Source: JAUVKA01 sp964465145 (GTDB lineage Bacteria > Bacteroidota > Bacteroidia > Bacteroidales > UBA12481). From it: 20,842 nt of DNA. Made by a program: the position numbers and the translations under genes. The notes under the pieces are model-generated. The model worked only from the letters and a program-made list of their open reading frames with translations. It ran no database searches and was not told the DNA's origin. The stretch spans positions 1-20,842 of the forward strand of contig CAYXJR010000073.1 in NCBI GenBank assembly GCA_964465145.1, read 5' to 3'. Within the stretch, counting starts at the first letter, position 1. Each line of letters begins with the position of its first letter. Shown here piece by piece: positions 14,361 through 20,842 of the stretch.

Positions 14361-14434
14361 GTCAACATATACATTGACATATGTCTTGCATTTGTCAACA
14401 TATAAGTTTACTTTTGTATCCAAATGTGACATTT
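14361..14434 (+). promoter_or_regulatory. Promoter and multiple operators of the mobile mystery A/B operon
   Basis: The -7 box TACTTTTG (14409-14416, TAnnTTTG) has a -33 TTG at 14386-14388 with a 20-base spacer. Around it lie the direct repeats GTCAACATATA (14361-14371 and 14394-14404), the perfect palindrome GACATATGTC (14376-14385) directly before -33, and the palindrome AAATGT-G-ACATTT (14422-14434) at the likely transcription start. This is the layout expected if the HTH protein encoded next represses its own operon; that part is inference. Confidence 0.65.
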
Positions 14435-14447
14435 AAATTAAAGAGAC

Positions 14448-14909
14448 ATGCGTAATCAAAGGAAACTTCTTATTGAACAACTTGATCGAAAATTGAAACC
14501 ATTTTCAGGTTGTGAATTGGTAATTGTTCCAAATAATGGCTGGATTAATACTATCAGAACAACGATCAAAATGACTCTTGAACAGTTAGGGAATAAACTC
14601 CACATGACAAAGCAGGGTGTCAAAAGAATAGAGGAAAGTGAAGCTGCGGGGACAATAACCATAAACTCTTTGAAGGAAGTTGGTAATGCACTAGAAATGA
14701 AGTTAGTCTATGGGTTTATTCCAAATGACGGATCTGTTGATTCTCTTCTTGACCGTAAATCAAGAATTCTTGCTGAGAAAATCATACTTAGAACCAATCA
14801 TAATATGATGCTTGAAAATCAGGAAATAGATAAGACTAATCTCAGGAATGCAATCGAGGAACTTTCAAAAGAGATAAAACTTGAACTTCAGAAGGCTATA
14901 TGGAACTAG
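14448..14909 (+). CDS. Mobile mystery protein A (HTH regulator, partner of the Fic protein B)
   Basis: This 153-aa protein matches the family known as mobile mystery protein A (TIGR02612). Its central XRE-type helix-turn-helix spans about residues 33-80: IRTTIKMTLEQLGNKLHMTK, then QGVKRIEESEAAGTITINSL, and then LKEVGNALEMKLVYGFIP. The N-terminus is basic and the C-terminal third is helical and charged. The gene always precedes a Fic-domain gene in this module; here its last 10 bases overlap the start of that gene (ATG 14900, TAG 14907-14909), which implies coupled translation. Together they look like a toxin-antitoxin-like pair in which A would be the DNA-binding regulator and possible antitoxin; this is inference from gene order and from the operator repeats upstream. 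Confidence 0.88.
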   Translation: MRNQRKLLIEQLDRKLKPFSGCELVIVPNNGWINTIRTTIKMTLEQLGNKLHMTKQGVKRIEESEAAGTITINSLKEVGNALEMKLVYGFIPNDGSVDSLLDRKSRILAEKIILRTNHNMMLENQEIDKTNLRNAIEELSKEIKLELQKAIWN

Positions 14910-15562
14910 ATTTTCAATACATCGTTGGCCAAACTCCATTAAGTGAAGAGGAAAAGGAAGGATTATTGATAAAGTCAATTACTACAAGAGGAGAATTAGA
15001 TGAGCTTGAACAGCTTAACATAGAAAAAGCTATAGGATGGAGCTTGAATAATAAGTTTAGAAGAGATAAAATACTAACAGAAGAATTTATCAAATCTGTG
15101 CACAAGAAAATGTTAGGAGATGTTTGGAAATGGGCTGGAAAATTCAGAAGATCGGAAAAAAATATTGGAGTTGATTGGGTAAAGATCGGTGTCGAATTAA
15201 GGATGTTACTTGATGATACAATATTTTGGATAGATAATAATACCTATTCGCCAGATGAGATTGTTATAAGATTCAAACATAGATTAGTGAGTATTCATTG
15301 CTTTCCGAACGGGAATGGAAGGCATTCAAGGATTATGGCTGATATAATTATTGAATCCGTATTTGGGAAAGAAGTGTTTAATTGGAACAATTCAAATCTC
15401 GTAAACCCTGATAATGCTCGGAAAGAATATATCGATTCAATTAGAAAGGCAGATAATGGAATTATTGAACCATTAATAGAGTTTGCCAGGAAAGGACGGA
15501 ATCACAGCCAAGGGTTGGGCTTCCACCCGAAGGCCAACACACAGCCAACCCTTGGCAATTAG
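14900..15562 (+). CDS. Mobile mystery protein B (Fic-domain protein)
   Basis: The protein has 220 aa and matches mobile mystery protein B (TIGR02613). Diagnostic blocks are GQTPLSEEEKEGLLIKSITT and TRGELDELEQLNIEKA near the start, GDVWKWAGKFRRSEKNIGVDW (73-93), and the Fic motif HCFPNGNGRHSR at 133-144. H133 is the catalytic histidine; the acidic residue that binds Mg in canonical HxFx(D/E)GNGR is Asn (N137), and the usual Pro is Cys (C134). The likely activity is nucleotidyl transfer to a target protein, but it is unproven for this family. The last about 20 residues (from N201) are encoded by a long inverted repeat and differ from the usual end after the FARS-like helix, so the native C-terminus seems replaced. 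Confidence 0.88.
   Translation: MELDFQYIVGQTPLSEEEKEGLLIKSITTRGELDELEQLNIEKAIGWSLNNKFRRDKILTEEFIKSVHKKMLGDVWKWAGKFRRSEKNIGVDWVKIGVELRMLLDDTIFWIDNNTYSPDEIVIRFKHRLVSIHCFPNGNGRHSRIMADIIIESVFGKEVFNWNNSNLVNPDNARKEYIDSIRKADNGIIEPLIEFARKGRNHSQGLGFHPKANTQPTLGN
15507..15556. terminator. Strong nested hairpin at the 3' end of the Fic gene, between convergent genes
   Basis: GCCAAGGGTTGG (15507-15518) and CCAACCCTTGGC (15545-15556) are perfect 12-bp arms. An alternative inner stem GTTGGGCTTC/GAAGGCCAAC (15514-15523/15529-15538) has one mismatch and a 5-base loop. It lies within the last codons of the Fic gene and 22 bp from the end of the convergent gene. There is no T-run, so it could be a bidirectional terminator or an element end. 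Confidence 0.5.
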
Positions 15563-15577
15563 TTGGTAAGGAGTTGA

Positions 15578-18268
15578 TTAAAAGGCGCTGAATTTCACAC
15601 GTACAGTTTCCGGCTTCCTCGGCTGCAGGTTCATGTTTATAGTGTTATCCTTTATATTCAGCTCGCTGATATTTTGCTCTACGGGGCTGGTATGCCAGGC
15701 TGATTCAATCTCAAGTCCGGGGAAAGAAAGACCAATGTCAGTGTTATCGTGATTCAGGTTTACCAGCTGAAGAATGATACCATTACCATCTTCAGCTTTC
15801 TTTAAATATTGAAGTTCCACGCCCTCGACATCGATATTTATTATTTCACCTGAACCCGGAGCCGGGTAGTCGGTAGCAAGATGTATCTGAATGGGTTTGG
15901 TATAATGATATCCCTGCCTGCAAATTTCAACAGGATCAAATTCTCCATGGATAAGTAGACCGTAATTCAGTTCTATGTAACCCGGCTGGCTGGCCCGAAA
16001 GTTCGTTTCCCAGTAATTATTCATTGGCCAGGCCAGGAGAAGGGGGTTCTTTTTCCTGGGTATTGATTTGTGTTCACGACCGAAATTAAAATCACCTATC
16101 TGAAATAGAGGGGCATCAGGACAGTATAAGGTAAGTCCCTTATCCTTGTTATGAATACTAACATAACTGTCAGTGGAAATCCAATCACGGCAGCTACCAA
16201 TAATTTGTTCATTGTCTAGTTCAGTTGGTATCCCTGCAGTATTATAATTACTTCTCCAGTCGGCGTTAAGATTCAATGGGAATGCCAGGTAGAGGCTCTC
16301 CGGATCATTATCATCAAGCTTTTTATATCTTATAACAATATCAATAAGAGGAGAATAACTGAAAAGGCTCAATCGTATTTCCATGTTTTCTATGCCTTTA
16401 ACTTTACCGTAACAGACGAGTGTAGCACTTCCTTCCGCCTGTTCAACCATGCATGAATCATATGAGCTTCCTTCCTTCACGGCTATCCAATCATTTATCC
16501 AGTTAGATCTACCTTCGTTTTCCTTTGCAAGATCGCGCTGGTGGTAGGCTTTTCTGTTCCTTGGTTCAGGCTGCTCATGAACCATTTGGCAGAAACTCCA
16601 TTCATTTTCCTTGTCGATAACCTGCCAGTTGTTTTCTTTATTCACCAGTTCACTTATCTCACCTGTTTGAGGATCAAAGCTTAACTTATACCAGGGAGAC
16701 TCGATAAACCCTTGCCCTGTTAATATATCTTCAATTTGGGCAGGCTTTATTTCTTTAACAGGTATAATTTGCCAGCTGTATGGCTTTAGTATGAAAGGAC
16801 CGCAGATATTTGACTTTCCCTCTTCGATAATATTTTCGTGTTTAAAATTCAGGCGCATTTTTTGTGTCCCGGCACTGTAGGGAGAGGGATCATCCTTCTG
16901 CCACTTTTCCGGTAGATTAAAATAGGTCTTTTGTTCAGATCCTGATGTATTGACAAGCAGCAATCCATTACGCTTTGTCGATACCGGCGGGTTGCCGGCC
17001 CATTTATCCAGTTCTTTTATTAAAAGATAATCAGTGAGGGACGCTGCCCGGTAAGCCGGATGTGCTTTTAAGTACCATTCTTCACGCACCATGCCGTCAT
17101 CAGGTTGATAAGTGGAGGCCCAGTTTCCCCAAGTATGTTCATCGTATATTTTTATATCTTCCCATATATCATTAATAATATCCGTTGATCTTGAATCAGG
17201 GTCATTAAAGGCCTGGAGCATTTCAATTGTATATAGCGACTGTTTGGCCCTGCGGGTAACTTTTGTTTCGAAAGCAGAACTCCCCACTCCATAGCTCCAC
17301 CAATCAGTCCAGTCACCCTTAACTACCGGTAAAGATTCGCGGGGAATCTCCTTAATCCTTTCCAGCAGCTGCTCAGGAGTTACATACCTTATAACAGGAA
17401 GGTTGCCTTCATCATTCCACTCTTTAATACGTTCAGCGCTTGCCATTACAGGGCTCCCGTTATCCCCATCTGCAGCCGTCAGGTAGAAAAAATCATGAGG
17501 ATAGTTACTTTTCTCCAGAAACTTAATATAATTCGATACACCTTTTCGCATACCTTCAGTACCCGGTCCGGGACTGAGAATCCAGAAGTTGAACATGGTA
17601 TAATGGGCACCATTCATTACCAGTATATCTCTTCCTGAGGGCCCCATCCATCTGAATACACCGGGCCATGGCCTGGCATGTCCACCTGTATGAATGTTAA
17701 CTGCCATAATAAATAGCTCAATACCGCTATCAATAAAAGCATCTACGGCAGCCCATGACATGCCGTTGACATCATGATTTAAAGCTGCTTTAACCGGTTT
17801 GTCAAATAAGGTGGATATTTCATTCGCCTTATAAAGATGCCTGTTTAACTCTTCAGCATTTAATAAGGGAGTTGAATTATATTCAAATGCAGCTATGCCC
17901 ATTCGTCCTTCCGTGTAATAATTCTTAAAAAGCTCTATATTTTCACTGCTGGCCGTACTAAGCCACTTAATAACCGGAGCAGTTACTTCACATGTCCATG
18001 AAGGTTTTGATATTTCAGGCCAACCATCAGTCTCTTTCAGAAAAAGCAGTGCCTGATCAATATAATCTTTCTGGAGTTCCCATAACATAGGCTGAGAATG
18101 TGTGTAACCGACATCCAGGTGGCTATGGTGGAGCACTAATATTTCTTTAATGCCTAATGGATTATATACTTGTTGCTCATTATCATTTACTTCCTGTGCC
18201 TGTAACTGTGCGAATGCAAGAAGGACAAACAAGACAGTGCTTATAAGTGATGGTTGTATTTGCTTCAT
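15578..18268 (-). CDS. Secreted GH38-related alpha-mannosidase-like protein (DUF5054 type)
   Basis: Predicted extracytoplasmic glycosidase of 896 aa with a Sec signal (about 1-24, ending LQAQ). The zinc site motif of the GH38 fold appears as HSHLDVGYT at 48-56 (H50, D52). NHDVNGMSW at 164-172 carries D166, the candidate nucleophile. AADGDNGSPV and GDWTDWWSYG follow in the barrel and three-helix region, and about residues 430-896 form the beta-sandwich half of a typical GH38-like enzyme. HHSHLDVGYTH with a WTDWWSYG block is more like the DUF5054 branch than classical alpha-mannosidases, so the sugar is not certain. It runs opposite to its neighbours, ends 15 bp from the Fic gene, and its base composition is closer to the alpha-galactosidase gene than to the AT-rich genes. 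Confidence 0.8.
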   Translation of the reverse strand: MKQIQPSLISTVLFVLLAFAQLQAQEVNDNEQQVYNPLGIKEILVLHHSHLDVGYTHSQPMLWELQKDYIDQALLFLKETDGWPEISKPSWTCEVTAPVIKWLSTASSENIELFKNYYTEGRMGIAAFEYNSTPLLNAEELNRHLYKANEISTLFDKPVKAALNHDVNGMSWAAVDAFIDSGIELFIMAVNIHTGGHARPWPGVFRWMGPSGRDILVMNGAHYTMFNFWILSPGPGTEGMRKGVSNYIKFLEKSNYPHDFFYLTAADGDNGSPVMASAERIKEWNDEGNLPVIRYVTPEQLLERIKEIPRESLPVVKGDWTDWWSYGVGSSAFETKVTRRAKQSLYTIEMLQAFNDPDSRSTDIINDIWEDIKIYDEHTWGNWASTYQPDDGMVREEWYLKAHPAYRAASLTDYLLIKELDKWAGNPPVSTKRNGLLLVNTSGSEQKTYFNLPEKWQKDDPSPYSAGTQKMRLNFKHENIIEEGKSNICGPFILKPYSWQIIPVKEIKPAQIEDILTGQGFIESPWYKLSFDPQTGEISELVNKENNWQVIDKENEWSFCQMVHEQPEPRNRKAYHQRDLAKENEGRSNWINDWIAVKEGSSYDSCMVEQAEGSATLVCYGKVKGIENMEIRLSLFSYSPLIDIVIRYKKLDDNDPESLYLAFPLNLNADWRSNYNTAGIPTELDNEQIIGSCRDWISTDSYVSIHNKDKGLTLYCPDAPLFQIGDFNFGREHKSIPRKKNPLLLAWPMNNYWETNFRASQPGYIELNYGLLIHGEFDPVEICRQGYHYTKPIQIHLATDYPAPGSGEIINIDVEGVELQYLKKAEDGNGIILQLVNLNHDNTDIGLSFPGLEIESAWHTSPVEQNISELNIKDNTINMNLQPRKPETVRVKFSAF

Positions 18269-18661
18269 AAAATAGGATTATTTGAAGGTATTTCAATTGC
18301 GTCCAAAACTAATAAGAAATATAACAGGGATTTCGAACAGAGGAAATAAAATAGCAAAAATGGTTTATAAAAAAGAATTACCCGTTGGTATTTCAGATAT
18401 GGAAAAAGATTTGATATATTGGCTTGATAAGTAAGAGATAAGACCAATGAAGTAATATCCACTATGCCTAACGCAATATAGCCAAAAAGGGTTTTAGTGA
18501 TATGCGAGGGGTTGTAACCCGCTTCAACTTTTCCTGTAACTTAATAGGAAATCACCCGGATTCCCTTACTGGCCATACCGCAAACCGTTGAACTAAACCG
18601 CCTCCCGGCGGTAATTTTCGTAACTTTTCCATCACACATTATTATTAACTAAAATTTTTAT
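18269..18661. other. Gene-poor gap with a GTTAGGCATA motif and no supported gene
   Basis: No convincing gene is present. A 65-codon minus-strand frame (18265-18462) is hydrophobic low-complexity sequence and overlaps the start of the GH38-like gene, so I reject it. GTTAGGCATA on the minus strand (18472 to 18463) also occurs before the HsdM remnant (3119-3128). GGGTT-GT-AACCC lies near 18512-18523. The right part contains the hairpin described at 18597-18612. The 5' leader and promoter of the GH38-like gene must lie at the left side, but I cannot fix a -7 box. Confidence 0.4.
18597..18612 (+). terminator. Terminator-like hairpin ACCGCC-TCCC-GGCGGT
   Basis: A perfect 6-bp GC-rich stem with a 4-base loop is followed by AATTTTCG on the plus strand. 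It fits a weak intrinsic terminator, but no intact plus-strand gene lies directly upstream. It may belong to a lost gene or be part of the recombinase leader. Confidence 0.35.
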
Positions 18662-18906
18662 ATGATGGAAAAAAAAGCACACTTCGGGAAAGGATGCAGC
18701 GGGAACTGGAGTTTCGCAATTACAGTCCCAGGACAATCAGCAGTTGTTTATCTGGGCTAAACAATCTTTCCAAACATTTTAACACCAGTCCTGCTAACAT
18801 TAACAGTGAACAGGTCAAGGACTATCTTCAACATCTGTCAGATGTACAATCAATTTCTCCATCGACCATAAACCAGATAATCAGTGCATATAAGATTCTT
18901 CAGGTT
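18662..18906 (+). pseudogene. Tyrosine recombinase (phage-integrase family) N-terminal remnant
   Basis: The frame at 18694 reads RELEFRNYSPRTISSCLSGL and continues to QVKDYLQHLSDV... STINQIISAYKILQV. This is the N-terminal SAM-like core-binding domain of a tyrosine recombinase of the kind that accompanies IS91-type elements in Bacteroidota. The start is out of frame: ATGATGG at 18662 followed by eight A's leads into another frame, and one more A would give MMEKKSTLRERMQRELEF, so a base was probably lost in the A-run. Homology ends at KILQV (about 18906), where the catalytic domain should begin. About 200 residues with the R-H-R-Y residues are missing. Not functional. Confidence 0.78.
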
Positions 18907-19012
18907 GTAGCTGAAATAGCCAATCACCTGTTGAAAGTGTTTTATCTGTCTTACTACAACTGCAAGCAATGGCTGCTATGATAAGGGAATAAATCAGGAA
19001 ATATTTTTTCAT
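18881..19012 (-). pseudogene. Start of a lipoprotein gene, cut off after about 35 codons
   Basis: On the minus strand ATG 19012 opens MKKYFLIYSLIIAAIACSCS, then KTDKTLSTGDWLFQL. The basic start, hydrophobic core and AxACSC box are a lipoprotein signal peptide, and the following TGDWLFQL resembles the start of a mature secreted enzyme. After this the frame enters the recombinase remnant on the opposite strand and stops at 18881. The true part therefore ends near 18907. Which protein it belonged to cannot be told. Confidence 0.6.
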
Positions 19013-19126
19013 TTTTCTCGAGCTATGATCGTTTTACAATAAAAAGATATTTAAATTAACATTTTTCACCATACACACACCGTAAAGCACAAACTTAAGA
19101 AATGGAAAAAAAAAGATTAAATATCC

Positions 19127-20782
19127 ATGAAGAAAAGTAACATCATTATATCTCAATTTATTTTATTTGTTGTACTAAGTCTTACATCCTGCAAGGAAAG
19201 TGCAATTCAGCAATGGACTGTTTTCGAGAATTCCTGGGAAACAACAAAAAAATACAACAATCCCTTTACAGATGTGGAAGTTAACGTTGTTTTTGAACAT
19301 GAAGATAAAAAATGGATTGTACCGGCTTTTTGGACCGGAGATAACAAATGGAGTGTACGATTTGCTCCACCTTTCGCAGGGAAATTTACTTATTATCCTG
19401 AATCTTCTGATAAAAGTAATCTTGATTTTAAGGATAAAAAACAAAGTATCAAAGTCATTCCATACAAAGGTGAGAATGCTTTGCTAAGGCATGGATTCCT
19501 GCAAATAAGTAAAAACAAAATGTTTTTTGAACACGCAGATGGAACGCCTTTTTTGTGGCTGGGCGACACATGGTGGAAAAACCTTTGTAAAAGAATGACG
19601 TGGGAAGGTTTTCAGGAATTGACAGCCGACCGAAAGGCAAAGGGCTTTAATGTGGTGCAGATTGTTTGTGGACCTTATCCTGACGAGAATATGATGGAAC
19701 CACGTTGGGAGAATGAAGGCGGGAAACCCTACGAAACAATAGATTTTAGCATAATGAATCCTGCTTACTTTGATTATGCCGACCGCCGTATTGCACATCT
19801 TGTTGATAACGGGATAGTTCCGGTAATTGTTGGAGGCTGGGGGCGTCCACAAGGTGGAGGTAAGAGTACACTTGCTCAGGTGGGACTTGAAGGATTCAAG
19901 CGACATTGGAGGAACATTATTGCAAGGTACGGGGCATATCCCTCCATATGGATGGTAGGCGGCGAAGCGAAAGATTCCTACGGACCATGGTCCGAACTGG
20001 CGAAATACCTTAAAGATACAGACCCATACAATCATATTCTCTGCTACCATTCTCCAGGACACCCACGAAAAATGTTACAGGATAATTCTATGTTTGACTT
20101 TGATATGTTGGCCATTGGCCATAACGGCATGGAAACAGTGAATCGTACTTTTGATTTAATGAAGTCTTGTTTTGAAGCGTTTCCAAAGAGACCGGTTCTT
20201 TGTGGTGAGGCTTGCTACGAGGGTCACATGCAAACAAATTTTCAATATGTACAACGTCACATGTTCTGGAGCTTTATGCTTAGCGGTGCAGCAGGCCATA
20301 CTTATGGAGCAGCTGGAATCTGGCACGCCGGTATTGAGGGGAATCCGGGACACACAGGAGCTTGGGGGCAAGAGTATGATTGGACGACATGGAAAGAAGG
20401 TATGAACTTCCCCGGTTCAACGCAATTGGGCATAGGCAAAAAATTACTGGAAAAGTATCCCTGGTCACGGTTCGAAGTGCATCCTGAATGGGTAGAAGAA
20501 GGCTGTTTTGCTGCTGGAATTCCCGGAGAAGTTCGTTTTATTTACCTTCCCAGACGAAATATCTACAACTGGGAAGGTCCTCTGGTAAAAAACCTTGATC
20601 CGTCAGTTGACTGGAGTGTCTATTATTTTGACCCGGCTACAGGTCGGAAATTTGACCAGGGCATTTTAAAAGCTCAGGTACAAGATGAGAATAACTTAGC
20701 AAAATCTGCTGTTTACAAAAAGAATGTACCTTCTCCACAGGATTGGGTGATGGTATTTGAAAAAGTGTTAAATAAAGAATAA
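19127..20782 (+). CDS. Apiosidase-like lipoprotein (DUF5060-DUF4038, GH140-type)
   Basis: Predicted envelope lipoprotein glycosidase. The signal peptide ends in LTSC with lipidated C22. A DUF5060 beta-sandwich covers about 28-112. The DUF4038 TIM barrel covers about 120-445 and opens with the signature HADGTPFLWLGDTWW (136-150). YPSIWMVGGEA carries E280 and PVLCGEACYEG carries E361, which fit the acid/base and nucleophile positions of the clan; which is which is not proven. The end (about 460-551) resembles the small beta domain usually called a collagenase-type collagen-binding domain (PF12904). Characterised GH140 members cleave apiose in rhamnogalacturonan-II, but DUF4038 proteins are broader than that. 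Length is normal. AAATATCCATGA at the start (19119-19130) recurs just past the gene (20793-20804). 20783-20842 holds no gene. Confidence 0.82.
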   Translation: MKKSNIIISQFILFVVLSLTSCKESAIQQWTVFENSWETTKKYNNPFTDVEVNVVFEHEDKKWIVPAFWTGDNKWSVRFAPPFAGKFTYYPESSDKSNLDFKDKKQSIKVIPYKGENALLRHGFLQISKNKMFFEHADGTPFLWLGDTWWKNLCKRMTWEGFQELTADRKAKGFNVVQIVCGPYPDENMMEPRWENEGGKPYETIDFSIMNPAYFDYADRRIAHLVDNGIVPVIVGGWGRPQGGGKSTLAQVGLEGFKRHWRNIIARYGAYPSIWMVGGEAKDSYGPWSELAKYLKDTDPYNHILCYHSPGHPRKMLQDNSMFDFDMLAIGHNGMETVNRTFDLMKSCFEAFPKRPVLCGEACYEGHMQTNFQYVQRHMFWSFMLSGAAGHTYGAAGIWHAGIEGNPGHTGAWGQEYDWTTWKEGMNFPGSTQLGIGKKLLEKYPWSRFEVHPEWVEEGCFAAGIPGEVRFIYLPRRNIYNWEGPLVKNLDPSVDWSVYYFDPATGRKFDQGILKAQVQDENNLAKSAVYKKNVPSPQDWVMVFEKVLNKE

Positions 20783-20842
20783 TAAAACTATGAAATATCC
20801 ATGAGCAATAAATAGCACACCAACCGCGAATGAATATAAGTG

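Noticed and set aside
18265..18462. 65-codon minus-strand frame upstream of the GH38-like gene
   Set aside because: Low-complexity hydrophobic translation, GTG start only, overlap with the gene start, no family resemblance.
19119..20804. AAATATCCATGA at both ends of the apiosidase-like gene as a target-site duplication
   Set aside because: The 12-mer is AT-rich, includes the start codon, and has no transposase or terminal inverted repeats nearby; chance or a shared ribosome-binding context is as likely.

Overview
The window looks like part of a Bacteroidota chromosome, probably a free-living or sediment polysaccharide degrader of the Marinilabiliales/Prolixibacteraceae type; the rank below phylum is a guess. 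The reasons are AT-rich DNA, TAnnTTTG-type -7 promoter boxes, secreted glycoside hydrolases with lipoprotein or Sec signals, and protein families typical of that phylum. I see no rRNA, tRNA or CRISPR array.

Left part (1-4027) is a patchwork of accessory genes and remnants. It holds the end of a TlpA/thioredoxin-like gene that is probably interrupted, a self-inhibited class II Fic protein, a multi-pass membrane protein, a structured non-coding stretch resembling a decayed group II intron, and a type I restriction-modification remnant (25 codons of HsdM joined to a C-terminally truncated RhuM). An 87-bp intergenic repeat with a central palindrome precedes each of the three gene units. Arrays of 7-bp tandem units occur in the same gaps.

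Middle part (4028-13865) is mostly carbohydrate breakdown: a LamG-Ig-GH127/GH146-type beta-L-arabinofuranosidase, a GH78-like alpha-L-rhamnosidase lipoprotein, a conserved toroid-like protein cut short by an amber codon, an RluA-type pseudouridine synthase, a fragment of a U32 peptidase, and a clan GH-D (GH36/27-like) alpha-galactosidase with an F5/8 C-type domain.

Right part (13866-20842) starts with broken pieces (Gfo/Idh tail, HTH fragment). Next comes the two-gene 'mobile mystery protein A/B' module, an HTH regulator plus a Fic-domain protein, with palindromic operators in front and a strong hairpin at the end. A GH38/DUF5054-like secreted alpha-mannosidase-type enzyme follows on the minus strand. 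A gene-poor gap holds a truncated tyrosine recombinase joined to the cut-off start of a lipoprotein gene, and the window ends with a DUF5060-DUF4038 apiosidase-like (GH140-type) lipoprotein.

Taken together, five secreted glycosidases aimed at arabinofuranose, rhamnose, galactose, mannose-type and possibly apiose linkages suggest a plant-cell-wall glycan such as pectic rhamnogalacturonan. No SusC/SusD pair, transporter or hybrid two-component sensor is present in the window. The glycosidase genes are interleaved with Fic and HTH modules and at least five gene fragments, so this is a region of repeated insertion, deletion and decay and not one tidy operon.
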